Assembly: GCA_039519185.1 (NCBI GenBank)
Contig: CM076846.1
Coordinates: forward strand, 109,588,442-109,652,441
Direction: 5' to 3'
DNA from: Astragalus membranaceus
Taxonomy: Eukaryota > Streptophyta > Magnoliopsida > Fabales > Fabaceae
Length of the DNA stretch: 64,000 bases
Within the stretch, counting starts at the first letter, position 1. Each line of letters opens with the position of its first letter. The translations under genes and the position numbers were made by a program. Of this stretch, positions 46,953 through 58,631 are shown in pieces. Under the pieces are notes generated by a model, which was not told where the DNA came from, ran no database searches, and saw only the letters and a list, made by a program, of their open reading frames with translations.

Positions 46953-49623
46953 CGGTGGCGGATGTATGTAGAGGAGACTTGGGGCAATTGACCCCACCAA
47001 AAAAAAATTATTTTCTAAAGACCCAGTAAAACTGATTTTGCCCCCAATAAAATAATATGTTTGACCCCACTAATATACAAGGCCCAAATATATTTGGTTC
47101 AAAGCCCACACATATTCTACCCTAATCTTTTATGGCCCATGCTTTTCTCACATCCCCTCCTACTCACCACACACCCCCTAACTCCAAATATTCCAAAAAT
47201 ACCCTTAAGTAGAGGACGTGTTCCCTTAAGGATCTCTGCGCCTTCCTTTAAAGCCCACACATATTCTCCCAAGCGATGTCTCTCCATACACACCGGTCAG
47301 TGATCGAACCTCTGACCAAATGCTTAAGGGGCCCAAACAATTTACCACTTGTGCCACACCCACTCGGTCTCTCTCAGTTCATTTGTCATCCAGTATCAAC
47401 ATTATTCTTTTGTCTGATTGTCTCTCTCTCTTTGCGCCTCACTCAATTAGAAAAGTATGTTCACATTATCCTTTCTTATTTAATATTATTATTATTATTA
47501 TCAACCAGTTGTTTTACTTTTATTATATTATAATAATGCACTTTGCTTTGCTTTATTTATTATATCAATCAGATGATTCAATATATTATATTTATACAAT
47601 TTTTTTATGGAGTTTGTGAATTGTAGTTTAGTGTTTTTTTTCTTTAGTATGTTATTATATTATGTGATGTAGCAATCGAACTGATGTAATATGTATTCTG
47701 CTGTTTTATTCCAATTTTAGCTTGTATTGTATTTCTATTTTTATGTCTCTTTTAAAATATGGGTTTTCTTGTGTGCTAGAGATGGAAAAATATTTTAAAA
47801 AGAGACCTCCATCATCAACACCATTAGAATCTTCAGTTAAAAGGAAATTTTTAGAAGTTGATTTACAGAATCTTGTTGCTGATCCGGGAGAGAGGAATAA
47901 AATGTCATGTTATCATCCAAATGATCGAGATGATATCCGAAGAGCGTATCAACAAAAAGGACCTTGTCAACCAAAAGAGCATGATTTTCCACAACGACAA
48001 TTTGGGAATTTTCTCCGTAAGTTTAACCCCGACTGGTTTTCAGAATTTGGCAATTGGTTGGAATATAGTATATCGAAAGATGCTATATTTTGTTTATGTT
48101 GTTATCTCATGAAATCTGATGTTGGAAAACAGAGAAATGGTGATGCATTTTCGACAAATGGTTTGTCAAATTGGAAGAAAAAGGATAGGATGACAATTCA
48201 TGTAGGGGGTTCTAATAGTGTTCACAATCAAGCTCGGAGAAATTGTCAAGATTTGATGAATCAAAAACAACATATTGAAGTGCGGTTGCTAGAAAAGAAA
48301 TTGAGATTGGTACATTTTTTAGCTTGCGTACAATCTGTCAAATGTTGTTGGAGCTTCATGTAAACGGAGGGAGATTCTTAGAGAAAGTCAATTTCTTAAA
48401 GTTACTCAAACATTAAGTAGTGGAGAAATTTCTAGTGGTTCTGGCTTGAATCAAGAAACTACATTGAAACGAGCTGGTGATACAAGATGGGGCTCACATT
48501 ATGGTACGCTTCTTAGCTTGATCTCTTTGTTTTCCTGTGTGATTGAAGTTCTTGAACATATTGAGGAGAATGGCATAAACTCAGACCAACAAATCAAAGC
48601 ATGTCGTTTGTTGAAATCTATGCAGTCTTTTGAATTTATTTTTCACTTGCTAATGATGAGGAATATATTTGGAATTACTACTGAATTGTCTCAAGCACTA
48701 CAAAGACATGATCAAGCCATTGTAAATGCTATAGCATTAGTTAGAATTTGCAAGGAAAGGTTGCAAAGCATGAGAGATGATGGTTGGCATGCATTATTAA
48801 ATGAAGTATCAATGTTTTGTGAGAAGAAAAATATTAGAATTCCAAATATGGATGATGCACTTGATACACAAGGAAGATCAAAGCGTAGAGTTCAAAAGAT
48901 TTCAAATCTCCATCACTATCAAGTTGAGTTATTTTATCAAGTGATTGATAGACAACTTCAAGAGCTTAGTAATAGATTTAACGAGGTGAACACCAAGTTG
49001 CTTCTTTGTGTAGCAAGCTTAAATCCAAGAGATTCATTTTTTGCATTTGATAAGGAGAAATTGATTCGTTTGGCTATGTTTTATCCAACAGAATTTTCTT
49101 CTATTGAGCTTATGCGGTTGGATGATGCACTTGATAATTTTATCATAGAAGTTCAGTCTGATGATCAATTTTCAAAGTTAAATGGGATCACTAGTCTTTC
49201 TGAAATGTTGGTGAGAACAGGAAAACATATTGTGTATCCAATGGTCTATTTACTTTTGAAACTAGCTTTGATTTTGCTAGTGGCAACTGCAACGGTTGAA
49301 AGAAGTTTCTCTGCAATGAATTATGTGAAGAATGAACTGCGCAATCGTATGGGAGATGAATTGTTGAATGATTGTCTTGTAACATATATTGAGGCAGATA
49401 TTTTTGATAGTATTGACAATGAAATTATCATCCAACATTTTCAGAATATGAAAACGCGTAGAGGACAACTGTAATTTGTGGAAGTTTGGATATCTTTTTT
49501 GGTGTTTTTTGGTCACATATGTGCTTATATATTTTGTAAAAACTTATCTTATTTTATTCTATGCAATTTATAGATAGTTTATTTTCTTGCCCCCATGAAT
49601 GAAATTTTCTGGATCTGCCACTG
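46953..49623 (+). mobile_element. hAT element, internally deleted
   Basis: A perfect 8-bp duplication ACAGGAGT (46945-46952 and 49624-49631). Ends CGGTGGCGGAT and its inverse ...ATCTGCCACTG, close to the usual CAGTGGCGG hAT start. 2,671 bp, with a plus-strand transposase gene that has lost its central part. 46953-47780 is leader with no coding. Confidence 0.9.
47782..49474 (+). pseudogene. hAT transposase (TTF zinc-finger type), centre deleted and frameshifted
   Basis: ATG at 47782 (MEKYFKKRPPSSTPLESS). The N-terminal half has a TTF-type zinc finger (KDAIFCLCCYLMK, FSTNGLSNWKKKDRMTIHVG, Cys/His spacing) and ends about QKQHIEV. The frame then changes near 48290-48440. The next part, open from 48446 to 49474, holds RAGDTRWGSHYGTLLSL and the C-terminal dimerisation region (LVATATVERSFSAMNYVKNE, LRNRMGDELLND). 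The segment with most of the catalytic RNase-H-like core is missing. It resembles ZMYM1-like hAT transposases. Inactive alone, but it keeps both DNA-binding and dimerisation ends, so a truncated protein is imaginable. Confidence 0.85.
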
Positions 49624-49914
49624 ACAGGAGTGGTATCCGAGAGGTCCCGGGTTCAACTCCCTGCCACTAGTCCCCTTGATGTGAGGTAAATGTAATTATC
49701 TTCGTAAGTGCTCAACGAGCCCCGGAGGTCTTCCATGCATTGGATTGGGGCGCCATCTCCTCACCCTAAATTTTCTTATGCCAAAAGTGATAACTAATAT
49801 TTATAAACAAAATAATACAATAATAACATACTATTAAAATATGTCAATTATTATACAAGCACACAAGAAAACTAATATATGCACACATATTAATAAAAAA
49901 GTTGGGGTGTTACA

Positions 49915-50733
49915 GGAGGTAAGTAAAGTCTAGCTCCAATTTGTTCTATCGTTGGGGATCGAACCCGGGTGCTAGCCGAGTCCGCCCCTTAAGATGGAGT
50001 GCATTAATCACTTGCACTCACGATTGGAGATATTTTAAGACATACTTTAAACACAACTTCTCATTCTCATTCTTTAAAAATCTATAAACACAATTTTTTT
50101 ATTTAAATATTAGCATGAATGCATCTACATAGAGAATTTTTTTTAATACAAATTGAAGCTTACCTTTATCAAAGAAAATACAACTTTGTTGGCTGCACTG
50201 TCTTCCAATCGACGGGTTGAAGACTACTGAACAGAGATAAGGAACGAACACGAATGGATTAGAAAATTGATGAAGGGCAACAAGGAAGTTCCAATAAATT
50301 TCCTTTAGCAGATATAAGACTCGATTCTGCGTTGACACATAAGCTAGCAAGAGTAGCTTCAAGTGAGACGCAAGTTCAGGATGAAACGCGCGATGACTGT
50401 CGAGAGATGAATTGCAACCAAACAATGGTAACTCGCTTCTGGCATGGTGAGAGACTCCGTCTCGGGGATGGAAACATGGAACCAAACACATACTATATCT
50501 CACTCGACCACCTTTCCCCCCGTTAAACATCAAAATACCACTCTTTTCCCATTTTTTTTAGTTAGATGAAATGAAAAATAAACACAATACGCACACGTTA
50601 CCACCGCTCACAACCTGGGTTCAAACCCGGGAGCCGACGTCTCCATGTCGCTAAAATTGTCGATTGCCGAGGCAATCCACTCCTCTCACCACTCTTTTTC
50701 CATTAGCCCCATCTACACTCAACTTTCTCTCTT
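49915..50733. other. Non-coding stretch with two SINE-like remnants
   Basis: 49960-49975 (minus) has a B-box-like GGGTTCGATCCCC, and 50616-50632 has GGGTTCAAACCCGGG, each in a short GC-richer island typical of decayed SINEs. A minus-strand open frame at 50099-50533 is followed by a GT donor (50162) and could be a leader exon. I see no protein family in it. Confidence 0.4.
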
Positions 50734-50742
50734 TATTTATTT

Positions 50743-51805
50743 GGCTTAATTACAGTTTTGGTCCCCCTATTATGACCAATTTTCGATTTTGGTCCCTAAA
50801 CTTTTAATTTGACGATTTTGGTCCCCCTATTTTCCCAATTTGAAAAATCAAAGTCCCCCACCCCAATTTTGACTCAGTTTGACTGACTGATCCTACGTGG
50901 CAGCCCACGTGGACTGCCACGTAGGCACCCCCCCACCCCCCCACCCCTCCACTGTTTGTCTTCCCCACCGATCCCCACCCCCACCCTCCACTGTTCCCCT
51001 TCGCCCCTCCCACCCCACACCCCACCCCCCACCCCCACCCCCACCGTGAACCCCCCATCCCCACCGTGAACCCCCCTTCCTTCCCCTTCCCCTTCCCCTT
51101 CACCGGATCTGCGAGAGAGAGAGAGAGACGCAGAGAGAGCGACGGTGAGCGAGAGAGAGCGATGGTGAGCGAGAGAGAGGGAAATCGAGGGGGGAGGGGA
51201 GAGACGGTGAGCGAGAGAGAGAGGGAAATCGAGGGGGGAGGGGAGAGACGGTGAGCGAGAGAGAGAGTGAAATCGAGGGGGGGAGGGGAGAGACGGTGAG
51301 CGAGAGAGAGAGAGGGAGGTGCGAAGGGAAGGGGTCACGGTGGGGGGGTGGGAGGGGTGGGGTGGGGAGGGGTGGGGAAGAGGGGAAGATGCGAAGGAGA
51401 GAGAGAGCGACGATGGGGTGGGGTGGGGTGGGGTGGGGTGGGGGGGTCGGTGGTGGGGGGGTTGGGGTGGGGGTGGGGGTGGGGTCGGTGGTGGGTGGGT
51501 CGGTGGTGGGGGGGTTGGGGTGGGGTGGGTGGGTCGGTGGTGGGGGGGTGGGGTGGGGTGGGGGGAGGGGGGTTCACGAGGAAGAAGAAGGGGTGGGGGT
51601 GGGGGGTGGGGGGGTGGGGTGGGGGGTGTGTGCCTACGTGGCAGTCCACGTGGGCTGCCACGTAGGATCAGTCAGTCAAACTTGGGGTGGGGGACTTTGA
51701 TTTTTCAAATTGGGAAAATAGGGGGACCAAAATCGTCAAATTAAAAGTTAAGGGACCAAAATCGAAAATTGGTCATAATAGGGGGACCAAAACTGTAATT
51801 AAGCC
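50743..51805. mobile_element. Non-autonomous MULE sharing ends with the element at 1-4541
   Basis: A perfect 9-bp duplication TATTTATTT (50734-50742 and 51806-51814). Ends GGCTTAATTACAGTTTTGGT and its inverse. Inverted repeats of about 170 bp, then C-rich and G-rich arms (50925-51090 and 51340-51640). The inner part (51110-51330) is a minisatellite. No coding capacity. Terminal similarity makes the damaged MULE at 1-4541, or an intact relative, the likely source of transposase. Confidence 0.93.
51110..51330. repeat. Minisatellite in the MULE centre, ~58-bp units
   Basis: Units contain GAGACGGTGAGCGAGAGAGA and GGGAAATCGAGGGGGGAGGG, three full copies and partial ones. The CDS-like frames here are artefacts. 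Confidence 0.85.
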
Positions 51806-51814
51806 TATTTATTT

Positions 51815-52259
51815 TTTATTCTTTTCTCTTACCACTCTACCACACGTTATGGGCCCACCCACCGCGCACACTTCTAACTTTATTAAATACCACTCTCTTT
51901 ATTTATTTTTGTATTCTTTTTCCACTCCTCTTACATTTTTCCTTTTTTAAAAAAAAGTTTTTTTTGGTTTTAAACATTCTTTTAAATTCAGAACAAAAGA
52001 AATTTTCTTTAATTTGCTTTTTATTAAATAGTTCTAGTTTTAAATTATATAATCAACCTAAATTTTAATTAAATAATTAGCTACTTAATTAATGGCCTAA
52101 TTGAATAAATTGTTTTTTAGAAAAAGTTATTTAATTTATTTAGTTAATGATATAATTTTTAAAGAACAAAATGAGAACTAAAATTGCACCCTTAATTAAT
52201 ATTGTTGATTACAATAATTAGACAGTTAATTGCACACTTAAATAAATTCACAATGATTT
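51815..52259. other. AT-rich spacer, nothing recognised
   Basis: Low-complexity AT-rich sequence between the MULE and the transposase fragment. I see no ORF, repeat family or element end. Confidence 0.6.
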
Positions 52260-52261
52260 AA

Positions 52262-52696
52262 TTTCCTCCAAGAGCTTTGATACGGTTAGGGCAGTTTCTC
52301 TGGCTATGTCCCTCATTCCGGCACATACCACATTTCTTTAGGTGCCTACTCTTCTCCCTTTGATCCACTTCAGTACGAATTTGAGTAAACTAGGGACGAC
52401 CTTTTGGATCTCTTTGCATCGTTGGATCATGGCACAATTCATTTCCAATGTATTCTGGCCAATATGAATCATGAGGCACAGCTGGGAACTCTTCCAAGTA
52501 AGTGTTGAAAACATACTTTAACGTGTATTGGGGAGGCACATAAATCATGTAGTCATGGTGGATAGATGAACAAGCGGTGATGACATCTGAACACAGATAG
52601 TGAAATGCTTGAAACTCGCCACAATCACACCATCGCCATTTGAGGTCAACCTTAAATGTTTTAGGTGGTTGGCTGCTTGGTGGGCAGACCAACTAT
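52262..52696 (-). pseudogene. MULE transposase C-terminus (SWIM and zinc knuckle)
   Basis: Minus strand. Reads WRWCDCGEFQAFHYLCSDVI (SWIM finger C-D-C...C; the following His of the C-x-H pair is Asp here), then YTLKYVFNTYLEEF, DYWPEY-like DSYWPEYIGN, and DPTMQRDPKGRP. A stop follows, then TEVDQREKSRHLKKCGMCRN and GHSQRNCPNRIKAL (CCHC knuckle). It belongs to a different MULE clade from 811-4072. LTR A at 52697 cuts it at its upstream side, so only the end remains. Confidence 0.82.
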
Positions 52697-53309
52697 TTGA
52701 CTCTTATTCCGGACTGGACAAAAGCGAACCCCGCTGCGAAATTGGCCCAATCCAGCATTGGACCTGGCCCAGGCAACATCCAGGGTCAGCCTCTAACAAG
52801 GGTCAGCCTCTACCTAAGGTCAGCCTCTTCCCAGGGTCAGCCTTTACTGGGTCAGCCTCTGCGCTAGGCTCAACGACTGAGTTCAGCCTCTGCTAATCAC
52901 ACGACTCAGATTCAACCTAGGCTAAGGGTGACCCCTTCCTGCGACTATAAATAGGACACTACTCCCTCCAATCAGGTACGCCTCATTCCTTGGTACTTCC
53001 TCCCCAGTTACATTTGCTGACTTAGGCATCAGAGTGTCTGCAGGCGACCCCCCGAGTCCAACCTCGGGGGAAGACAACTCTGGCTCAGAGTGGACGACTT
53101 CGACACCCATCCTAGCTCCTGCTCACCTCGGATACCACCGGGGTTGGACTCGGACCAAAGACCTCCAACCTCGGACTAAAGACCCCCAACCTCGGCCAAA
53201 TGACCTCCTAGCTCGGACAGAAAACCTCGCCAGCTCGAACATACTCGGGTTGACCTTCGGATCTACTGCCGTGAGGTATCTTTCTCTCTCTTATGTTCCG
53301 TTTTGAACA
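52697..53309 (+). repeat. LTR A, plus orientation
   Basis: TGACTCTTATTCCGG at the left, TTTTGAACA at the right, a TATA box GACTATAAATAGG near 52938-52950, and directly after it TTGGCAACCACAGTGGGAG, a primer-site form shared with the element at 24210. CAGGGTCAGCCTC is repeated (52786-52862), as is a CCTCGG-rich block (53150-53220). No partner LTR in the window. Its interior is cut at 53437 by LTR B. Confidence 0.7.
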
Positions 53310-53437
53310 TTGGCAACCACAGTGGGAGCTTTCTGGCTCTCTTCTTGCTCACAGCGGCGTTATCTGGACTCCAAGATTCAACTCTAATTTCTCTCAAGTC
53401 ACAACAATGAAAATTGAATCAAGATCACCTTGAATTA

Positions 53438-53803
53438 TGTTCTGTACCGTACTTCTGAAGTAGTTGGTAGGTGTCATCCTTGATCAGCGGTGTTCGATCT
53501 TGAGATGACGATGTTCGATCTTGAGATGGCGGTGTTGTACCTGCAAGAATACTCCGACGCTCAATTCAGTATCTGAGTGAATCAATGATTTAGTCTTTTT
53601 CAATTGCCCCTTTTATGAGCATTGAAGGTGGTATTTATAGAGATTGTGTGATGTTTGTTATGACGATCTTGGGTCGTTAGATCTTGCAGAGGTATCTGAA
53701 CCGTTGGTTGATTGGGCTAGATTTTCTGGATGTGGGCTGGTTGATCATTGGGCCTTGCAGGGGTGTAAATATTGTTTGAGGCCTTTTGCTTATTACCATA
53801 ACA
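53438..53803 (-). repeat. LTR B (3' LTR, minus orientation)
   Basis: On the minus strand it begins TGTTATGGTAATAAG at 53803, has TATAAATACC near 53640, and ends GGTACAGAACA at 53438. A purine run CTTGGGGGGCCAC lies just before it (53804-53816, minus), the same form as the tract at 29180. It is therefore the 3' LTR of an element whose interior extends to the right. The partner LTR is not in the window. Confidence 0.72.
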
Positions 53804-53820
53804 GTGGCCCCCCAAGCCTG

Positions 53821-54620
53821 GTCGCCTGAGGGGCGATCTTGGCTTGATAAGCTGATGTCACCTTTGTCAATCATAGGACGCACCGAGCTTTCTTTTTTGA
53901 GGGACTCAAAAAGGGGAGGCTTATGTTGGTCATGGGTTTTGTCGAGCATGATTTACTTAATCGATCTCGAAATGTACCAAGCTTTCTTTACCGAGCTTTC
54001 TTTTGAGCAGTGGGATCAGTGCCTTGGATTTAGTGTTGGGCATTAAATGTTTCTGACACGGCGTGCATTACGATGGCGGCTAATGATGGTAATGATGGTG
54101 ACGTTTTGTTTTTAGTGCCTGACCTTTGGGTTTTGATTGGAGGCATTGATTCGACTTCCAGGCCCAATCCATGATATTCGTCCCACTAAAAATAGGGGGT
54201 CACTTGCTCTTGTTTCGTTGCTACACTTCTTCTACTCAGACTACCGGTCTTGAATAACTCCTTCTGCTCTGACTTCCGGTCTTGAGGTGTCGAGCTTTTC
54301 TTCGAGCAAAGCGGTCAGGGTGATAATAGCTTGTCTTCAGGTCGACAAAAAGAGTTCTTCCAGATCCGATCTACTCATCTGCTTTATTTTGAGGTTAGTT
54401 TTTAATGTTTTCCTTTTGCATTTGCGTTTTGGACCCCTCCTAGTTTTTTATTTTTTCGCTCAGAGTAGGGATCGTCAGGTCGGGTTCCGACTTGTTCGCG
54501 GCCCCATTTGCGATTTTTTTCTCCTGACACTTCGTCCCTCATTTCTGCAGCTTTTTAGATCTGGCGAGGACCAAACAAACCCGTAGGGACATAACCGAAT
54601 ATCAAAACGAGTTTGTAAAG
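53821..54620. other. Interior of element B upstream of its antisense ORF
   Basis: Non-coding. On the plus strand CTAAAAATAGGGGG (54186-54199) could serve as a TATA box for the ORF that follows, and a leader with CCGGTCTTGA repeats comes after it. No minus-strand pol coding is seen here. Confidence 0.5.
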
Positions 54621-54623
54621 ATC

Positions 54624-56078
54624 ATGGCCTCTGGTGGTGACGTCCCTGAAAGTCGAGAGAATCAGTCAATGGTTGGTATTCCAGACGAGCAAGATCATCT
54701 GCCCTCTGCTCCTACCAGCGAGCAAGCAGAGGAAAATATCGATGTTGAAAGTTTTTCTCCGGTAAACGATGTTTAATGAGTCTGTTCCAGATGTTGTGGG
54801 AGCTATGGAGGAAAACCGGAGGATCGATGTGGTGGCTCTCTCTTCAGATTCTGATGAGGAGGTTCGATCGGGGGAAAGACAGAGGAGCTCGGATACTATT
54901 GAATCGGAGAGCTCTGATGCTGACTTTGGGACAAGCTCAGTGCTTGAAGACGATTCTGATCAGGACGATGTCGATGGCATGAACCAGCCAAGTACGAGTC
55001 GTGCTTCTGATGTTTCAGTCGATGGTTATTCCAGTACCGATCCTGGGGTTCATGACATGCCGGTGCGGGAGGTTCGCCCTTATGATTGGGTTTCCGCCAA
55101 GGTTTTGGAGATCGAATCATTGTATCGTTCGGGCCATAACCTAGAGTCGGTAGGTCGAAAAATTGCTGGGCGTTCTGAGAGGAATATTTGGAGGGTCGAA
55201 GGTATGAAGGATGGAGAGCACGTGGCTTCCTGGGCAGGAGATCTTAAATTTACTATGTACCACGTGACGATAAATGATATGAACATCCGGTCTCCTTTTA
55301 CTTCTCTTGAACATACAGTTCTGGCGGAGCTGGACGTAGCACCCTCCCAGCTACATCCAAATGCATGAGCTTTCCTCCGAGCCTTTGAGTTGATGTGTAT
55401 TCACCTGGAGAGACCGGCGTCGTCCCTACTTTTCTTCCATTTGTTTGAGCTTAATCGGAATAGTGGGGAGGACAAGTCCGGTCGCGAGCATGTCAGTTTT
55501 CGCTTGAGGCGAGGAGCGAAGATCTTCAAAGCTTATGCAGACTCACTAAGGGGAAGTTGGAAGCAGCTCTTTTATTGGGTCGAACCGGTTAATGATAAGG
55601 CCATTGACTGTGTAGGGAAGTTCGGAGCTGATGGTCGGACCTTGGTGTCCACCAAGTTCCCTATTGGTTGGAGTCATGGTCATCTTAATCGGTCTTCACA
55701 TTCCTACTCCGTTGGTGAGGATCAGTTGAGCGCTGAAGATCGTCTCACGAAGGATTCTGATTTTTATTTCCCAAAGGGTTCCGTTCTCAAAGCATAAATA
55801 CCGGGGTATCCCTACGGATCGTTTAGTCCAGGCTGGGAAGCAGGCGCGGGTGTAAAGGATTTTAGGTAGATCGTCTTTCTGTAGTGGATTTTTGTGTATT
55901 TGAATTTCTGTAAGTTACATAACTCTTCTTTTTCTTGTTTTTTAGACACGATGGCGCCTAAGAAGCTCGTATTTTTGAAGAAGCCGGTGATGCAATCGGC
56001 TGGTGTTGAGCAAGCAGGGGTACCGTTGCAAATATCTTCTCAACCTAGACCTGCTGTTGAGGCTGAAGAGGTCGCCAT
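54624..56078 (+). pseudogene. Antisense extra ORF of a Tat-like element (gypsy-type 'Transposase_28' family)
   Basis: ATG at 54624 (MASGGDVPESRENQ). A frame change near 54770, an acidic Ser/Asp/Glu-rich stretch (VVALSSDSDEEVRSG), then a globular part: YDWVSAKVLEIESLYRSG, a TGA after HPNA (55366) where relatives have Trp, AFLRAFELMCIHLERPASSL, LFFHLFELNR, SGREHVSFRLRRGAKIF, WKQLFYWVEP. A stop at 55795, then after a probable intron (55866-55944) an exon reading MAPKKLVFLKKPVMQ, cut by the Tekay-like element at 56079. The globular part matches the family annotated as putative gypsy-type transposon (PF04195). It lies on the plus strand while LTR B and its purine tract point to minus, so it is antisense to its element. 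Function is unknown. Confidence 0.68.
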
Positions 56079-58618
56079 TGTAACACCCCTTTTTCTAATA
56101 ACTTTACTTTTAATAAAATCAGAGTCTCTTTTTTTTTTTTTGAAAACAATTCAAGCGAGTGCTACATTTACTTCATAAAAATCACGATACATAACACCAT
56201 AAGAAAAAGGCTTAGCTCGCATCAACTAAATCCAATCACCATCAGCAGCGGAATAATAATCAATTCAAAAATTAAAACCAATACATCACCAACAAAGTCT
56301 AGCAGTTTTAAGAAAATAAAGCATAAACCTAAGACACCCCCCCCCTGGTGCTACGTATCAGAGCGTGACACTTCCTACCAGACGAAGGCATACAGGAAAC
56401 CTTCACTCATCATTACCTGCACGTTGCCGACATAAGAAGCAACATAAAGGCAGTAGGGTGAGTCTCTTTTCATAATTAATAACATATGAAAATTAAGCAA
56501 TGCATAGGAAAAAGGAAGTCAGGCACATCAATTCACAATAATGGAACAATCGCATCAATATTTTATTTCCAAACAGCACCACACAATATATGATTTATGC
56601 ATGTAATGCAACCCAAACTCCACGGGTACATGCATGTCGGATCCGTCACCAATACAAATAGGCCGTAGCCTCTGCTCACCAAATCAAAATTAGGCCGTAG
56701 CCTCTGCTCACCAATAATGCATATGTCCATGAGATGCTATGGAAAATGCATTACAACACACCAAGTCCAAGCAATTCATCATTTAAAATTCATGATCTCA
56801 CCATTGTATAATAATCAGCTCACCAAATTAAAATTAGGCCGTAGCCTCTGCTCACCAATCTCACCCTATCACACTCACCAATTCAGCTCACCACTCACAT
56901 CAACACCCATTCAAATAGACCAGCTTAGGACAATTGACACAACATAGGGAAGTGGGTAAAAATAGCCATTTGGACACTTGAACACCCTCAGCCAGAAACA
57001 CCAGTAAAAATAAATTATTTTTGCATAAAATTGTGGCTATTGGATAGGCACTGAAATTAGCTTCAAAACGCATTTTGAACCGTCGAATTTGGATAACCAA
57101 GTCAAAAGTTACATTAAAAACAGTTTAGGAAAAATGTTAGACATTCTGGAAACAGGCGCATGGGCGCTGGGCGCCCAGGGGCAACACAGCGCTTGGCGCA
57201 TGGGCGCTTGGCGCCCAGGAAAGGCAACACGCAACAGCGCACAGGCGCATAGGCGCTTGGCGCCCAGGAGCAACACGCGCAACAGCGCACAGGCGCTAGG
57301 CGCCCAGGAGGCAACACGCGCACATAGGCGCTGGCGCCCAGAAGCAACATCCAGGGAACAGCAGCAACATGGCGCCCAAGCACTAGGCGCCTAAGGCCAA
57401 CATGCTACACAACTCATTTTGCTTCGAAATTCATTTTACACGAGCCAAATGCTCAGGACATGATAAATCAATAAAAATTTTCCCAAAAACTAAACTTTAA
57501 TTTTGGCGCCCATGCACTAGGCACCTATTGAATTTTCGCAACTCAACTCATTTCTTGACCAAAATCAGTTTTCATGAGCCATTTTACCCAAGTATAAAAA
57601 CCTGAAAACAATTTTCACAAAACTATCACCAGAACTTTGGGGCCCTTGGCGCCCATGACTCAAGCAACAAGCGCCAAAACTGGCAGCACAGGGAACACAG
57701 TAGGCAACACAGGCAACAGGGACAGCAACACAGGCAACAGGGACAGCAACACAGGCAACACAGAATTTTGGAAAACTGGCGCAGCACACTGCTGGGCACT
57801 TGGCGCCCATGACCATGGCGCAAAACAGAATTTTCAGCAACAATCCATATGGTGCCTAAGGCGCCTAGGGGCATCCAAACAGAAATTTTTCCACTTTAAA
57901 TTACCAATTAAAATTTACCAACAATCCTATTTATAAATATAATCAAAATGTCACCATAATTTCCCAATTTCACCACATAATCACCAAACAATCATACACT
58001 CAAACAATTGGCCTACAATTCGCATATTGCCCCAATTCCAACATCAATCATAGAATTCTCAACATGTTAATTCAATAATAACATCACAATACTATAATTT
58101 CTCAACAACAATACAATTCAATCATGGAAACTAACCTAGGACCCTAACCCCAAGCAATTCCCAATTCACATAAGTATTAAGAACAAAAAGAGGACCCCCT
58201 AACCTTGAGAAATTCGAATTGATAGCCAAGCTTCAAGGGAAGAATGCGAATCACAATTGAGCCTCCTCTCCTTCTCTTTGAGCTTCGCCCCTCTCCTCTA
58301 CTTCTCCTCTTCTATTCGCACTTTTCTCTTCTCACTTCTCCTCTCTTTTACGTTACTTTCTTTCTTTTCACAAATGAGACAAAAATGCCACTAAGCCACA
58401 AGACCCATAGTGAGTCGAATCCTATGACCATCCCATGGGTCATGGGCTCACTTGTGGGTCATGGGCTCCGTGCACCATCAATTTCGAGACAACACCTCCT
58501 AATAATTTAAAATTAAATAAATACATTAAACCTTGAATTATTTAATTAAATTAAATAAATATTGTAAGCCTTAAATAATTTAATTAAATAAATAATTAAA
58601 TTATTTTGGGGCGTTACA
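56079..58618 (-). repeat. 3' LTR of the Tekay-like element
   Basis: 2,540 bp, TGTAACACCCC...GGGGCGTTACA. It contains three copies of TAGGCCGTAGCCTCTGCTCA (56660-56860), a zone of GGCGCC palindromes (57140-57400), ACAGGCAACAGGGACAGCA tandem units (57690-57760), and a CT-rich strip (58260-58370). No gene. Confidence 0.94.
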
Positions 58619-58631
58619 ACTCTCCCCCACT
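58619..58631 (-). other. Polypurine tract of the Tekay-like element
   Basis: The minus strand reads AAGTGGGGGAGAGT directly before the 3' LTR, immediately downstream of the gag-pol stop codon. Confidence 0.8.

Larger units (their letters stand above)
46912..49775 (+). mobile_element. SINE split by an hAT insertion
   Basis: The left piece (46912-46952) holds an A-box-like TGGCTTAGTGG. The right piece (49624 to about 49775) holds a B-box-like GGTTCAACTCC and a body with CCCTTGATGTGAGGTAAATG. The hAT element's 8-bp duplication joins them. I could not find the SINE's own target duplication, so its ends are approximate. Confidence 0.55.
37834..49914 (-). repeat. Probable solo LTR (chromovirus type), broken by three later transposons
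   Basis: The right end GGGGTGTTACA at 49914 has the form of the Tekay-like LTR ends in this window. The matching left end would be TGTAATGTAAG at 37834. Between the inserted elements (39583-43489, 44581-46605, 46953-49623) the remaining ~3.4 kb is non-coding, AT-rich with a moderately GC zone (38000-38520), including two copies of CATACTGCGACAAGGTTCCT. The flanking five bases (TATCC and GGAGG) do not match, so this could also be part of a larger broken element. No gene is seen in 37834-39582 or 43490-44580. Confidence 0.45.

Noticed and set aside
50099..50533. 144-aa minus-strand frame as a gene
   Set aside because: No family resemblance, no supporting exons, and it sits between SINE-like remnants. 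I left it as a possible leader only.
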